Source of the DNA: Macellibacteroides fermentans | Lineage (GTDB): Bacteria; Bacteroidota; Bacteroidia; Bacteroidales; Tannerellaceae | DNA: 64,000 nucleotides | Reading direction: 5' to 3' | Assembly: GCF_013409575.1 (NCBI RefSeq) | Contig: NZ_JACCCY010000002.1 | Location: 866,001-930,000 of the forward strand | Notes under the pieces: generated by a model | The model's database searches: none | Told to the model about the DNA's origin: nothing | What the model saw: the letters and a program-made list of their open reading frames with translations, nothing else | Translations under genes and position numbers: made by a program | Shown here: positions 37,531 to 45,955 of the stretch, piece after piece | Layout: each line of letters starts with the position of its first letter | How positions within the stretch are numbered: position 1 is the first letter of the stretch

Positions 37531-38778
37531 TTACGGTTTCATGCCAAGTGCTTTTATGTATCCTTGGTTTTTAATGCAATGTGCAAACTTTATATTTTCA
37601 AGTAATTCAAGCATCGCTTTCTTAACAAGCTCCTGATCGGGTCTTGCAGCACGAATTTCGTTGAAGTTGTTGCGGGGTTTTTGCGTGTATTCCACAATCA
37701 GATCCCAGTTGGCGGGTTTCTTTATATGTACCATACAACTTGTTTTCTCCATTTTTTTGTAGGGCCAGAAGTGCCATCCCATATTATTCCGTTCCATAAG
37801 TCTGCGAAATCCTCCAACCCATTCGTCGGTGTTTTCGCCCGTCTCACCCATATACAACGGAAGATTTACCTTGTTCCGGAAATCAATGAAATCTTGTAAA
37901 TTAGACTGCAGAGTGTCACACCAGTACCGGTGACAGGTATATAACATATTGCTGTCTATCGCTTTCTCGTCGAACATACTGAAATTGCTGTTCCATTGTG
38001 CTCCACCCAACAGAATAATGTGGTTGGGATCTACACTCCGGATGGCTTCTACACCTCTTTTATAGACCGGAACCAATAACTTGTTTATTTCCTCCTTATT
38101 GGTAAAATAGGTGGCGATGGGTTCGTTTAAGAGATCGTATCCCAAAACAGTCGGTTCGTTTTTGTATCTGTCGGCAATCTTTTTCCATATTTCACTGAAT
38201 AACTGCTTACTGGTTTCACTTTCAAACAGCCAGGGGTAGCCGTAGCTGTCATCTATGTTATCGCCTGTTTGTCCGCCTGGGGCATCATGCATATCCAGAA
38301 TAACATAAAGACCTTCGGTCTTGCACCATTTTATGACACTGTCCACACGGGCAAATCCATCCTGATTACTTTTCAGACCCATATAGTCTTCGTCGGTAAA
38401 TAATTTGTAATGGAAGGGTAAACGGATGGAGTTCATGCCTGTTTGCTTGATGTAGGCTATGTCTTCGCGTGTAATGTAATTATCTTTAAATGTTTTCCAG
38501 AACTGGTCTGTAAAATCGGGACCAACCATTTCCCTGAAAGCCTGGTCAATCAGCCGGTATGAGCTTACATCTTTAAATAAAAACATATATCCTTCCGGAT
38601 TCAGCCAGTTTCCAAGATTAATTCCCTGTATGAGAAATGATTCTCCGTTGGGGGTAACAATATCTTGTCCTTTAACCTTTAAAAAGGGTTTCCCATTGTT
38701 TTTAGATTTCAAAGAAGAGGCCTGGATGGTACAAAGAACTGCAAATAACAAGAATAAAAATAACACACATTTTTTCAT
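37531..38778 (-). CDS. Glycoside hydrolase family 5 enzyme
   Basis: A 415-aa secreted (alpha/beta)8-barrel hydrolase with a signal peptide (residues 1-20, ending TIQAS). The GH5 signatures are FLIQGINLGNWLNPEGYMF, SIRLPFHYKLF, YDLLNEPIA with the acid/base Glu near 218, and LYMGETGENTDEW with the nucleophile Glu near 309. GH5 includes endo-glucanases, mannanases and exo-beta-1,3-glucanases; the substrate is not resolved. It is transcribed divergently from the sigma factor of the mannosidase locus and may serve the same regulon. Confidence 0.9.
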   Translation of the reverse strand: MKKCVLFLFLLFAVLCTIQASSLKSKNNGKPFLKVKGQDIVTPNGESFLIQGINLGNWLNPEGYMFLFKDVSSYRLIDQAFREMVGPDFTDQFWKTFKDNYITREDIAYIKQTGMNSIRLPFHYKLFTDEDYMGLKSNQDGFARVDSVIKWCKTEGLYVILDMHDAPGGQTGDNIDDSYGYPWLFESETSKQLFSEIWKKIADRYKNEPTVLGYDLLNEPIATYFTNKEEINKLLVPVYKRGVEAIRSVDPNHIILLGGAQWNSNFSMFDEKAIDSNMLYTCHRYWCDTLQSNLQDFIDFRNKVNLPLYMGETGENTDEWVGGFRRLMERNNMGWHFWPYKKMEKTSCMVHIKKPANWDLIVEYTQKPRNNFNEIRAARPDQELVKKAMLELLENIKFAHCIKNQGYIKALGMKP

Positions 38779-38809
38779 AATCGAATGGATTTAAGAATTT
38801 TAACGTGAG

Positions 38810-38817
38810 CAAAGTTA
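38810..38817 (-). promoter_or_regulatory. Putative GH5 promoter
   Basis: Minus-strand TAACTTTG matches TAnnTTTG, with a TTG 19 bases upstream in the -33 position. It is divergent from the sigma factor promoter at 38917. Confidence 0.55.
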
Positions 38818-38916
38818 GTCGTTTTTTTATTGCCTGCAATTCTTCGGATCTGATTTGTAGGATGATTTTAATTGTGGTTTAATTAGAATGAATGTGTAAA
38901 AACTTAAAAAATAATG

Positions 38917-38924
38917 TACATTTG
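38917..38924 (+). promoter_or_regulatory. Putative ECF sigma factor promoter
   Basis: TACATTTG matches TAnnTTTG, about 97 bases before the ECF sigma ATG. The leader between contains no obvious hairpin. Confidence 0.5.
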
Positions 38925-39020
38925 CAAAATTGAATTCGCAGAGAGCGACTAATTACAAGGCTACTAAAATGTTTTTAGACTAGTATTAATATAATAGTAA
39001 ATCCTGTTTAATAGTTAATT

Positions 39021-39605
39021 ATGATTTACCAGGAAGATAGACCTATCGCATTGAGTGTAAAGGAAAATTTTGATTCAATTTATGTCAATAATTTTTCGAG
39101 GCTATTCCTGTTTGCCAAAGAATACGTATTATTTGATGAAGAGGCCGAGAATATTGTTCAGGATATTTTCTTGATGCTTTGGGAGAAAAGAGAAGCTTTG
39201 CGTGTTGACGTAAGCCTTACTGCTTATCTTTTTACACTGGTTAAGAATAAATGTATTGATTTTCTACGTCATCAAATGGTGGAGCAGATGTACTCCGAAA
39301 ATGTAAAACACGAGTACAACGAGGAGCTGAATGTGAAACTGTTTGCATTGGAATCTTTTGATCATAATTTTAGTTCTGAAGAGGATATTGAAACTTTACT
39401 TAGAAATGCCATCGATAAACTACCCGAAAGATGTCGTCTGATTTTTATTAAAAGTCGTATTGAGGGTAAAAAGTATAAAGAAATCGCCGAAGAACTCAAT
39501 CTGTCGGTAAACACCGTTGAAGGTCAGATTTCCATAGCATTAAAGAAATTACGTGAAGAATTAAAGGATTATTTACCTCTGCTGCTTTTTTTATACATTT
39601 GTTAA
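39021..39605 (+). CDS. ECF-type RNA polymerase sigma factor
   Basis: A 194-aa sigma-70 family factor with region 2 (about 20-90, with AENIVQDIFLMLWEKRE and AYLFTLVKNKCIDFLR) and region 4 (about 130-180, with RCRLIFIKSRIEGKKYKEIA and LSVNTVEGQI). It should direct RNA polymerase to the susC/susD promoter when released by the FecR-type anti-sigma encoded 61 bp downstream. Length and order match the Bacteroidales trans-envelope signalling arrangement. Confidence 0.95.
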   Translation: MIYQEDRPIALSVKENFDSIYVNNFSRLFLFAKEYVLFDEEAENIVQDIFLMLWEKREALRVDVSLTAYLFTLVKNKCIDFLRHQMVEQMYSENVKHEYNEELNVKLFALESFDHNFSSEEDIETLLRNAIDKLPERCRLIFIKSRIEGKKYKEIAEELNLSVNTVEGQISIALKKLREELKDYLPLLLFLYIC

Positions 39606-39666
39606 AGTATGTAAAATTTAAGAATTGCCTTGGTGGTAAATCTACCTCCGATCGCTCTTACTGTAA

Positions 39667-40656
39667 ATGCCCCAAAAAAGAATGCACGATCTATTTATAA
39701 GATATTTTAATGGAGAGTTGTCTCCGCAAGAAAGACAGGAACTCTTTCGTAAACTTCAGCAATCGCCCGAGGATAAGAAAGCCTTTGCCGAAATGCAGAA
39801 TGTTTGGGCATTGTCTTCTTTATCTAAACCTGCTGATAAGCAATTGGCCAACCGGAAGCTTGCCCAATTTAGAAAAGAGGAGAAAAAGCGATTTTTTATT
39901 CATTATATTAGACCAATGTTCGGGTACGCAGCGACGGTGGTTGTGGCTGTTGCTGCAACCTGGACAATTCTAACGCAGTTTGTTACTCCCATGAACCGGG
40001 ATGCGTTGGCAGGTTACGAAGAATTTGCCACACCTGCCGGACAACGGGCCAAAGTAACATTGTATGATGGAACAGTCGTTTGGTTGAATGCAAGTTCTAC
40101 GTTGCGGTATCCCAACCGATTTGCCGACGATGTAAGAAAGGTGGAGCTGGATGGCGAGGCTTTTTTTGAAGTTCAAAGAAACGAAGAGCTTCCGTTCGTG
40201 GTGTCGACCGAGAAAATGGATATCCGGGTATTAGGAACCAAATTCAATGTTTTTGCCTATAAGGGAAAACCCGAATTTTCGACTACCTTGGTGGAAGGAT
40301 CGGTAAAAGTGTCTGATAAGAAAGATGATTCTCATACCATGATACTGAGCCCGTCTGAAACAGTAGAGCTGAAGGATGACAAATTGGTGAAAACTAAATA
40401 CTCGATAAACGATTTGTTATTGTGGCGATCGGGTATTTATGCCTTCGACGATGTTCCTTTTGTGGATATGGTGAAGAAATTGGAACTTTATTATGATATA
40501 ACCATCTATGTACATAACGATAAACTGAAACGAAATAAGTTTACAGCCAAATTCAGACAAAGAGATGGTATCGAAAGTGTTTTAAAAACACTTCAAAAGG
40601 CATATCCATTTTCATTTGTAAAAGACGATGATAAAAATACAATTACCATAAAATAA
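39667..40656 (+). CDS. FecR family anti-sigma factor
   Basis: A 329-aa inner-membrane regulator. The N-terminal cytoplasmic part (about 1-80) starts with a region that binds the sigma factor (IRYFNGELSPQERQEL). One membrane helix spans about 84-103, the FecR domain about 120-215 (GQRAKVTLYDGTVVWLNASS), and a C-terminal DUF4974-like domain about 255-329 (FDDVPFVDMVKKLELYYDI) faces the periplasm. It should receive the signal from the STN domain of the neighbouring SusC. Confidence 0.94.
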   Translation: MPQKRMHDLFIRYFNGELSPQERQELFRKLQQSPEDKKAFAEMQNVWALSSLSKPADKQLANRKLAQFRKEEKKRFFIHYIRPMFGYAATVVVAVAATWTILTQFVTPMNRDALAGYEEFATPAGQRAKVTLYDGTVVWLNASSTLRYPNRFADDVRKVELDGEAFFEVQRNEELPFVVSTEKMDIRVLGTKFNVFAYKGKPEFSTTLVEGSVKVSDKKDDSHTMILSPSETVELKDDKLVKTKYSINDLLLWRSGIYAFDDVPFVDMVKKLELYYDITIYVHNDKLKRNKFTAKFRQRDGIESVLKTLQKAYPFSFVKDDDKNTITIK

Positions 40657-40660
40657 GTAA

Positions 40661-40689
40661 TTTAAAACAGATAAGATTTAAAACAGATA
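40661..40689. repeat. Direct repeat TTTAAAACAGATA between anti-sigma and susC genes
   Basis: TTTAAAACAGATA occurs at 40661-40673 and 40677-40689 with a 16-bp period, just before the susC gene. It could be a regulator or ECF-sigma recognition region; evidence is only the repetition and location. Confidence 0.35.
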
Positions 40690-40840
40690 GAAACCATATT
40701 ATGTGTAACCTTTAAAATAGAATCAGCCTATGACATAGAAGGTCGTAAAAAAAATGCCGGCAGATGTTCCCGCATCCACCGACATAATGCTAACACAAAA
40801 ATTATAAATTCAAGTATTAACACGTAAACAGTACAAAGTT

Positions 40841-43800
40841 ATGGAAAAAGATCCTTTGTCCAATCTTTTATTATTTCAAAATTATCATTTAAAGAAATTT
40901 TTGAATGTTATGAGAATTACCTCTTTTCTTCTTTTCCTATGTGTATTTGCTTCGTTTGCAACGAACACAAGTTCGCAGAACGCTAAAGTGAATATTTCGG
41001 GAAGTAACATGACGGTCGGAAATTTTATCGACCAAGTTGAAAAACAGACAGAATACCTGTTTGTTTATAGTAAAAGTGAAGTGAATGTAGAAGAGGCTAT
41101 TGCTGTTAAAAACGGCAATAAATCGGTAGCTCAATGCTTGGCCGAAGCCTTTGCGGGTACTGATGTAAAGTACGCCTTCGAAAACGACTACATTGTGTTG
41201 ACTAAAAATGCTTCTCCTGCGATTGCCCAGCAAGGCAAAGTGGTTACGGGTACAATTACCGATTCCAAAGGCGAAGCCATTATTGGAGCCAATGTGCTTG
41301 TAAAAGGTTCATCATTGGGTACTACTACCGATTTTGACGGTAAATATTCATTGGAAGTACCTGCAGGAGCTGTATTACAAGTTTCATATATCGGTTACCT
41401 TTCAAAAGAGGTTGCTGTAGGCAACCAGTCTAATATAAACATCGTGCTTACTGAAGATACACAAACACTCGACGAAGTGGTTGTGGTTGGTTATGGTACT
41501 CAACGTAAATCGGATGTAACAGGTTCAATATCTGTTGCGAATGCGGACGATATTCTGAAAACCTCTTCATTTAATGCATTGGCTGGTTTGAAGGGTAAGG
41601 CATCTGGTGTGAACATCTTTACAAACTCAGGACAGCCTGGTGGTGCTACCCGTGTAATGATTCGTGGTATCGGTACCATCAACTCTTCATCAAATCCTTT
41701 GTATGTGGTTGACGGTGTTGTAATGGAAGATTTCCAATTCCTTAACCCTAATGACATCGAACGTATCGAGGTGTTGAAGGATGCTTCGGCTACGGCTATT
41801 TATGGTGCCCGCGGAGCAAACGGTGTTCTTATGGTTACTACAAAACGTGGTATTGCAGGTGAAGGTGTAAAGGTAAGCTACAATGGATATGTAAGTCTTT
41901 CGCAAGCTGCCAGCAAAATGGATGTAATGAATGCAGCCGAATTTATGGAAGCAATGAATGTAAGTTACGAAAATGATCGTAAATGGTATGGAAGTACTAA
42001 AACACTTACATTGAAAGATACCGAACTTTTCAATGCAGACGGAAGTCCTAAATATGATACAGACTGGCAGGATGAGGCAACTCGCACAGCTTTGTCTCAC
42101 AATCATCAGCTAAGCATTCAACAAGGTGGAAAGAATTCGTCAGTCGGCGCATTCTTAAACTACACAGACCAGCAGGGAGTTATGTTGAATACATTTATGA
42201 AACGTATCAACGCTAAACTTACTTACGATGCAAAACCATTAAGCTGGTTGTCAACCGGTGTAAATGTCTTGGTTAACCATACCTGGCAAAATGATACCGA
42301 CGAAGGTGGCGGCGGACAGGTTGCACGTCGTACTATGATTGAAATGCCGGCTATTTTCCCGGTTAAATATCCGAATGGAAAATGGTCTAACTCATTCTCT
42401 ACTTCCGATTTTAGCTTCGAAGCGATGGCTAACCCGGTTCATGCTTTGGAAACAATGGAACGTATGCGTTACAGAACACAGATTTTTGGTAATGCGGCGC
42501 TGACTTTCCACCTGTTACCTGGATTGGATCTTAGAACACAGATCGGGGTAGATGCTCACCTTCGTAAATGGAGAGAATATTCACCAACGGATTTGATCAA
42601 TATTTCATCTCCCAACGGATATGCGTTTATGAGTGATACCCAGCAGCTTTACTGGCAGGAAGAAACTTACCTTTCTTATAATAAGGTATTTGGAAAACAC
42701 CGTGTAAATGCTGTAGCCGGTTTGTCATGGCAGGAAAGAACGTATAACTATATGTCTGTTGCCGCTTCAGGATTCTCTGATAACTTTTACGGATATAATA
42801 ACTTGGGTGCAGCAAAGACTCCGGAACCTCCAACGTCAAATTATAACAGATGGGCTATGAACTCTTACTTCTTAAGAGGTGCTTATACGTATAATGATCG
42901 TTACATGGCTACAGTTACTGCCCGTATGGACGGTTCATCTAAATTTGGAGCTAACAACAAATATGCATTCTTCCCATCCTTAGGTTTGGGTTGGTTGGCT
43001 TCTAACGAAGGTTTTATGGAGGATATGACTGCTATCGATCAGCTAAAGTTCCATACCAGTTATGGTGTAACGGGTAACAGCGAAATCGATCCTTACAAAT
43101 CATTGGCAACAATTTCTTCAGGTACTGCTTTGATTGATGGTGGCCGTCAGGCAACATCGTATGTGGCTCGTCTGGCTAATCCGGATCTTGAGTGGGAAAA
43201 GACAAATCAATTCGACTTTGGTTTTAACTTGAATATGTTTAAAAACCGTTTGAATTTTGATGTGTCTTATTACTACAAGCTTACAACCGACTTGTTGTTG
43301 GACAGCCCGGTTCCTCATAGTACTGGTTTCTCTTCAATTATCGACAATATCGGCGAGGTGGAAAACTTTGGTGTGGACTTTATGTTGAACAGTGTAAACG
43401 TTCAGACGAAAGATTTCTCATGGAATACAACATTGAATGTGAACTATAACCGTAATAAAATTAAACAACTGGGTGAGAATAACGAAGATATTCTTCCTGG
43501 TCCGGGTTGGGTGTCTGGTAGCCAGACAATCTTACGTGTAGGCGAATCGTTAAGCTCATTCTGGGGTTACGAACGTCTGGGTGTTTGGACAGTTGAGGAA
43601 AGAGCACAGGCTGAAGCTGCAGGTGCAAGAGTAGGTCAGGCTAAACGCTCGAAAGAAAAGAAAATCTTAGGTAAAGGTATTCCAGATTTTACAGGTAGCT
43701 TGATTAATACATTCAACTATAAGAATTTTGATTTGACTGTAGATTTGCAATTCGTAGCTGGTGTTGATATTTTACAACAGTTCTATCACTCGGCAGAAGA

Positions 43801-44194
43801 CCGTTTCGGTTATACAAGCGGTTTGGCTTCAATCTTGCATGAAGGCTACAACGGTTCTAACCCTAACACCATGGTTCAGGCAGTCCGTAACGCTAATTTG
43901 TCTGGTCAGAGTTCAGAACTTGACTCACATTGGGTAGCCGACGGATCATACATCCGTGGTAACCTGATTCAGTTGGGCTATACATTTGATGCCAAAGCAT
44001 TACAATCATTACGTTTAGGTGCACTTCGCGTGTACGCCAGCGTAAACAATGCTTTTGTCCTTGATTCAAAAGACTTCCAGGGATATGATCCTGAAGGTAC
44101 TTCTCAAGGTTCTAACCAATGGGGACAGAATATGTTCTTCTATCAGTATCCGAAGCCAAGAACTTATACACTTGGTGTGAATGTTACATTTTAA
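40841..44194 (+). CDS. SusC-type TonB-dependent receptor with STN signalling domain
   Basis: A 1117-aa outer-membrane transporter. A long signal region ends near residue 46. The STN domain (about 50-122) contacts the anti-sigma factor, followed by a carboxypeptidase-like beta domain (135-205), the TonB box region DEVVVVGYGTQ (211-221), a plug (222-330, GATRVMIRGIGTINSSSNPL) and a barrel ending in TYTLGVNVTF. It imports oligosaccharides captured by the SusD protein encoded 15 bp downstream. The STN domain marks it as a signalling receptor. Confidence 0.95.
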   Translation: MEKDPLSNLLLFQNYHLKKFLNVMRITSFLLFLCVFASFATNTSSQNAKVNISGSNMTVGNFIDQVEKQTEYLFVYSKSEVNVEEAIAVKNGNKSVAQCLAEAFAGTDVKYAFENDYIVLTKNASPAIAQQGKVVTGTITDSKGEAIIGANVLVKGSSLGTTTDFDGKYSLEVPAGAVLQVSYIGYLSKEVAVGNQSNINIVLTEDTQTLDEVVVVGYGTQRKSDVTGSISVANADDILKTSSFNALAGLKGKASGVNIFTNSGQPGGATRVMIRGIGTINSSSNPLYVVDGVVMEDFQFLNPNDIERIEVLKDASATAIYGARGANGVLMVTTKRGIAGEGVKVSYNGYVSLSQAASKMDVMNAAEFMEAMNVSYENDRKWYGSTKTLTLKDTELFNADGSPKYDTDWQDEATRTALSHNHQLSIQQGGKNSSVGAFLNYTDQQGVMLNTFMKRINAKLTYDAKPLSWLSTGVNVLVNHTWQNDTDEGGGGQVARRTMIEMPAIFPVKYPNGKWSNSFSTSDFSFEAMANPVHALETMERMRYRTQIFGNAALTFHLLPGLDLRTQIGVDAHLRKWREYSPTDLINISSPNGYAFMSDTQQLYWQEETYLSYNKVFGKHRVNAVAGLSWQERTYNYMSVAASGFSDNFYGYNNLGAAKTPEPPTSNYNRWAMNSYFLRGAYTYNDRYMATVTARMDGSSKFGANNKYAFFPSLGLGWLASNEGFMEDMTAIDQLKFHTSYGVTGNSEIDPYKSLATISSGTALIDGGRQATSYVARLANPDLEWEKTNQFDFGFNLNMFKNRLNFDVSYYYKLTTDLLLDSPVPHSTGFSSIIDNIGEVENFGVDFMLNSVNVQTKDFSWNTTLNVNYNRNKIKQLGENNEDILPGPGWVSGSQTILRVGESLSSFWGYERLGVWTVEERAQAEAAGARVGQAKRSKEKKILGKGIPDFTGSLINTFNYKNFDLTVDLQFVAGVDILQQFYHSAEDRFGYTSGLASILHEGYNGSNPNTMVQAVRNANLSGQSSELDSHWVADGSYIRGNLIQLGYTFDAKALQSLRLGALRVYASVNNAFVLDSKDFQGYDPEGTSQGSNQWGQNMFFYQYPKPRTYTLGVNVTF

Positions 44195-44209
44195 TAACCT
44201 TCGAATCGT

Positions 44210-45817
44210 ATGGAAATGAAAAAGATATTTTTTGGATTAATGTGTGTGGGTTTACTGAATGTGTCTACCTCTTGTAGCGACTTTCTTGAAGAAAAACCCA
44301 AAAGTGAAATGAGTACCGGACAGAACTTTTCTGCTCCTTCTCACGCTTACAATGCCGTTAACGCTTTGTACCGTAAAGGTGCTCCTGAATTTTACGGAAA
44401 TGGTGGTGTTTATATGCCTTCTACTGTAACTTTAGGTGGATATTTGTCCGGTTTTTTTGATAATGAATATAAAGGACAAGAGGTTGTTGCCGACTATAGT
44501 CAGAAATTGTCTATAACATCAAAGAACATCGCCGGAACGATGGATGGCGTTTGGGATGGTTGCTATGGTGCAATTTCACGTGCAAATACGGCTATCAAGT
44601 ATATTGATAAGACTCCGGATTTACAGCAATCTGAAATTACAACTTTATTAGGCGAGGCTAAATTCTTCCGTGCTTTCAACTATTTTTATTTGGTTAAATT
44701 CTTCGGCGATGTACCTTTGATTACAGAACCGTATGAATCGTCTGAAAATATGTATGTTACACGAACCGCTTCTGCAGAAGTTTATGCGCTGATTGTAAAA
44801 GACCTGAAGGATGCTGTTGCCAGTCTTCCCAACGAAGCATTTACAAACAATAAACATCGTATTACCAAAAATACAGCCGAAACGCTTTTGGCAGATGTTT
44901 ATTTAAATATGAGCGGTTTCCCACTTCAATCTAATCAATACGCTGCTGCAGCAACTGCTGCACGTAACGTAATCAATAGCGGTAAACACAAATTGATTGA
45001 GAATGGTGCTACTCCTGAAACAAGTGCTTACAATGTAATGCGTACAGAAGATAACAATATCGAGTATGTTTACACGTATGAGTCGGATGCTAGTATTTCA
45101 ACGAATGCCCGTCCGCAGATTTCAATGCCTAACGTAGCTGCTACATGGGGTATTTTCAAGTATTCAATTACGAATAACGCTTATCGTCCGGTTAAACAGT
45201 ATTTGAATGTGTACGACCGCGAGAAGGATTTACGTATCCAGGAGCGCCAGTTCTTCCATACTACTTATACATATGAAAAGGATGGCCAGACTATTACGAA
45301 AGTATTCCCTGAAAACGCATCTCCGGCACCTTGGTTGTGGTACGACGAATCGTCAATGCTTTCTACAGGTAAATGTGGAAAGGACCTGGCTGTTTATCGT
45401 TATGCTGAAGTATTATTGATTGCGGCAGAAGCCATTGCTCAATCGGAAGGTGTTACTGCCGAGGCTGTGAAATACCTGACTGATGTTCGTGCAAGAGCTT
45501 ATACTACTACAAGCCGTTCTGCTATAGAAGCTTCTCTTACCGGTTTATCTAAAGAGGCATTTGTTCAGCAGGTATGGATTGAACGTATGCGTGAACTTCC
45601 ATTGGAAATGCGTATCTGGTCTGATATTCAACGTACACGTATGTATCCTAAAACTTCGGATAGTGCACCTGGTACTGTAACCTTCGTTAATGTGGTTGGA
45701 GCAGTAAACCCATGGGGACAAACTTTCCAAACAAAGCATCTGTTATGGCCAATCTCTGATAATGAAATGCAACGTAATCCTTCGTTGGTTCAGAATCCCG
45801 GTTATGAAAATGATTAA
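44210..45817 (+). CDS. SusD/RagB-type glycan-binding lipoprotein
   Basis: A 535-aa surface lipoprotein with a signal peptide ending at a Cys in STSCSDF. TPR-like helices of the SusD fold follow (EAKFFRAFNYFYLVKFFGDVPLI is the family hallmark; also LLADVYLNMS and RYAEVLLIAAEAIAQ). It binds oligosaccharide at the cell surface and lids the SusC barrel. An in-frame ATG two codons in is an equally good start. It is followed by a terminator, so the GH92 genes may be transcribed partly by readthrough or from their own promoter. Confidence 0.95.
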   Translation: MEMKKIFFGLMCVGLLNVSTSCSDFLEEKPKSEMSTGQNFSAPSHAYNAVNALYRKGAPEFYGNGGVYMPSTVTLGGYLSGFFDNEYKGQEVVADYSQKLSITSKNIAGTMDGVWDGCYGAISRANTAIKYIDKTPDLQQSEITTLLGEAKFFRAFNYFYLVKFFGDVPLITEPYESSENMYVTRTASAEVYALIVKDLKDAVASLPNEAFTNNKHRITKNTAETLLADVYLNMSGFPLQSNQYAAAATAARNVINSGKHKLIENGATPETSAYNVMRTEDNNIEYVYTYESDASISTNARPQISMPNVAATWGIFKYSITNNAYRPVKQYLNVYDREKDLRIQERQFFHTTYTYEKDGQTITKVFPENASPAPWLWYDESSMLSTGKCGKDLAVYRYAEVLLIAAEAIAQSEGVTAEAVKYLTDVRARAYTTTSRSAIEASLTGLSKEAFVQQVWIERMRELPLEMRIWSDIQRTRMYPKTSDSAPGTVTFVNVVGAVNPWGQTFQTKHLLWPISDNEMQRNPSLVQNPGYEND

Positions 45818-45830
45818 GATTTAATAAAGA

Positions 45831-45863
45831 AAAGGTCCGGGTAGATAACCCGGGCCTTTTTTT
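45831..45863 (+). terminator. Terminator after susD
   Basis: AAAGGTCCGGG and CCCGGGCCTTT pair (one G-T) around a short loop and are followed by a T-run. It separates the SusCD pair from the three mannosidase genes. Confidence 0.88.
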
Positions 45864-45955
45864 ATTGTTTTTTGACAGTTTCCGGGTATTATAGCCTCTG
45901 TATATTCACCTCTTTTTAGTTACTTTGTAAATTATTGCAACCAATATTAATTCTT

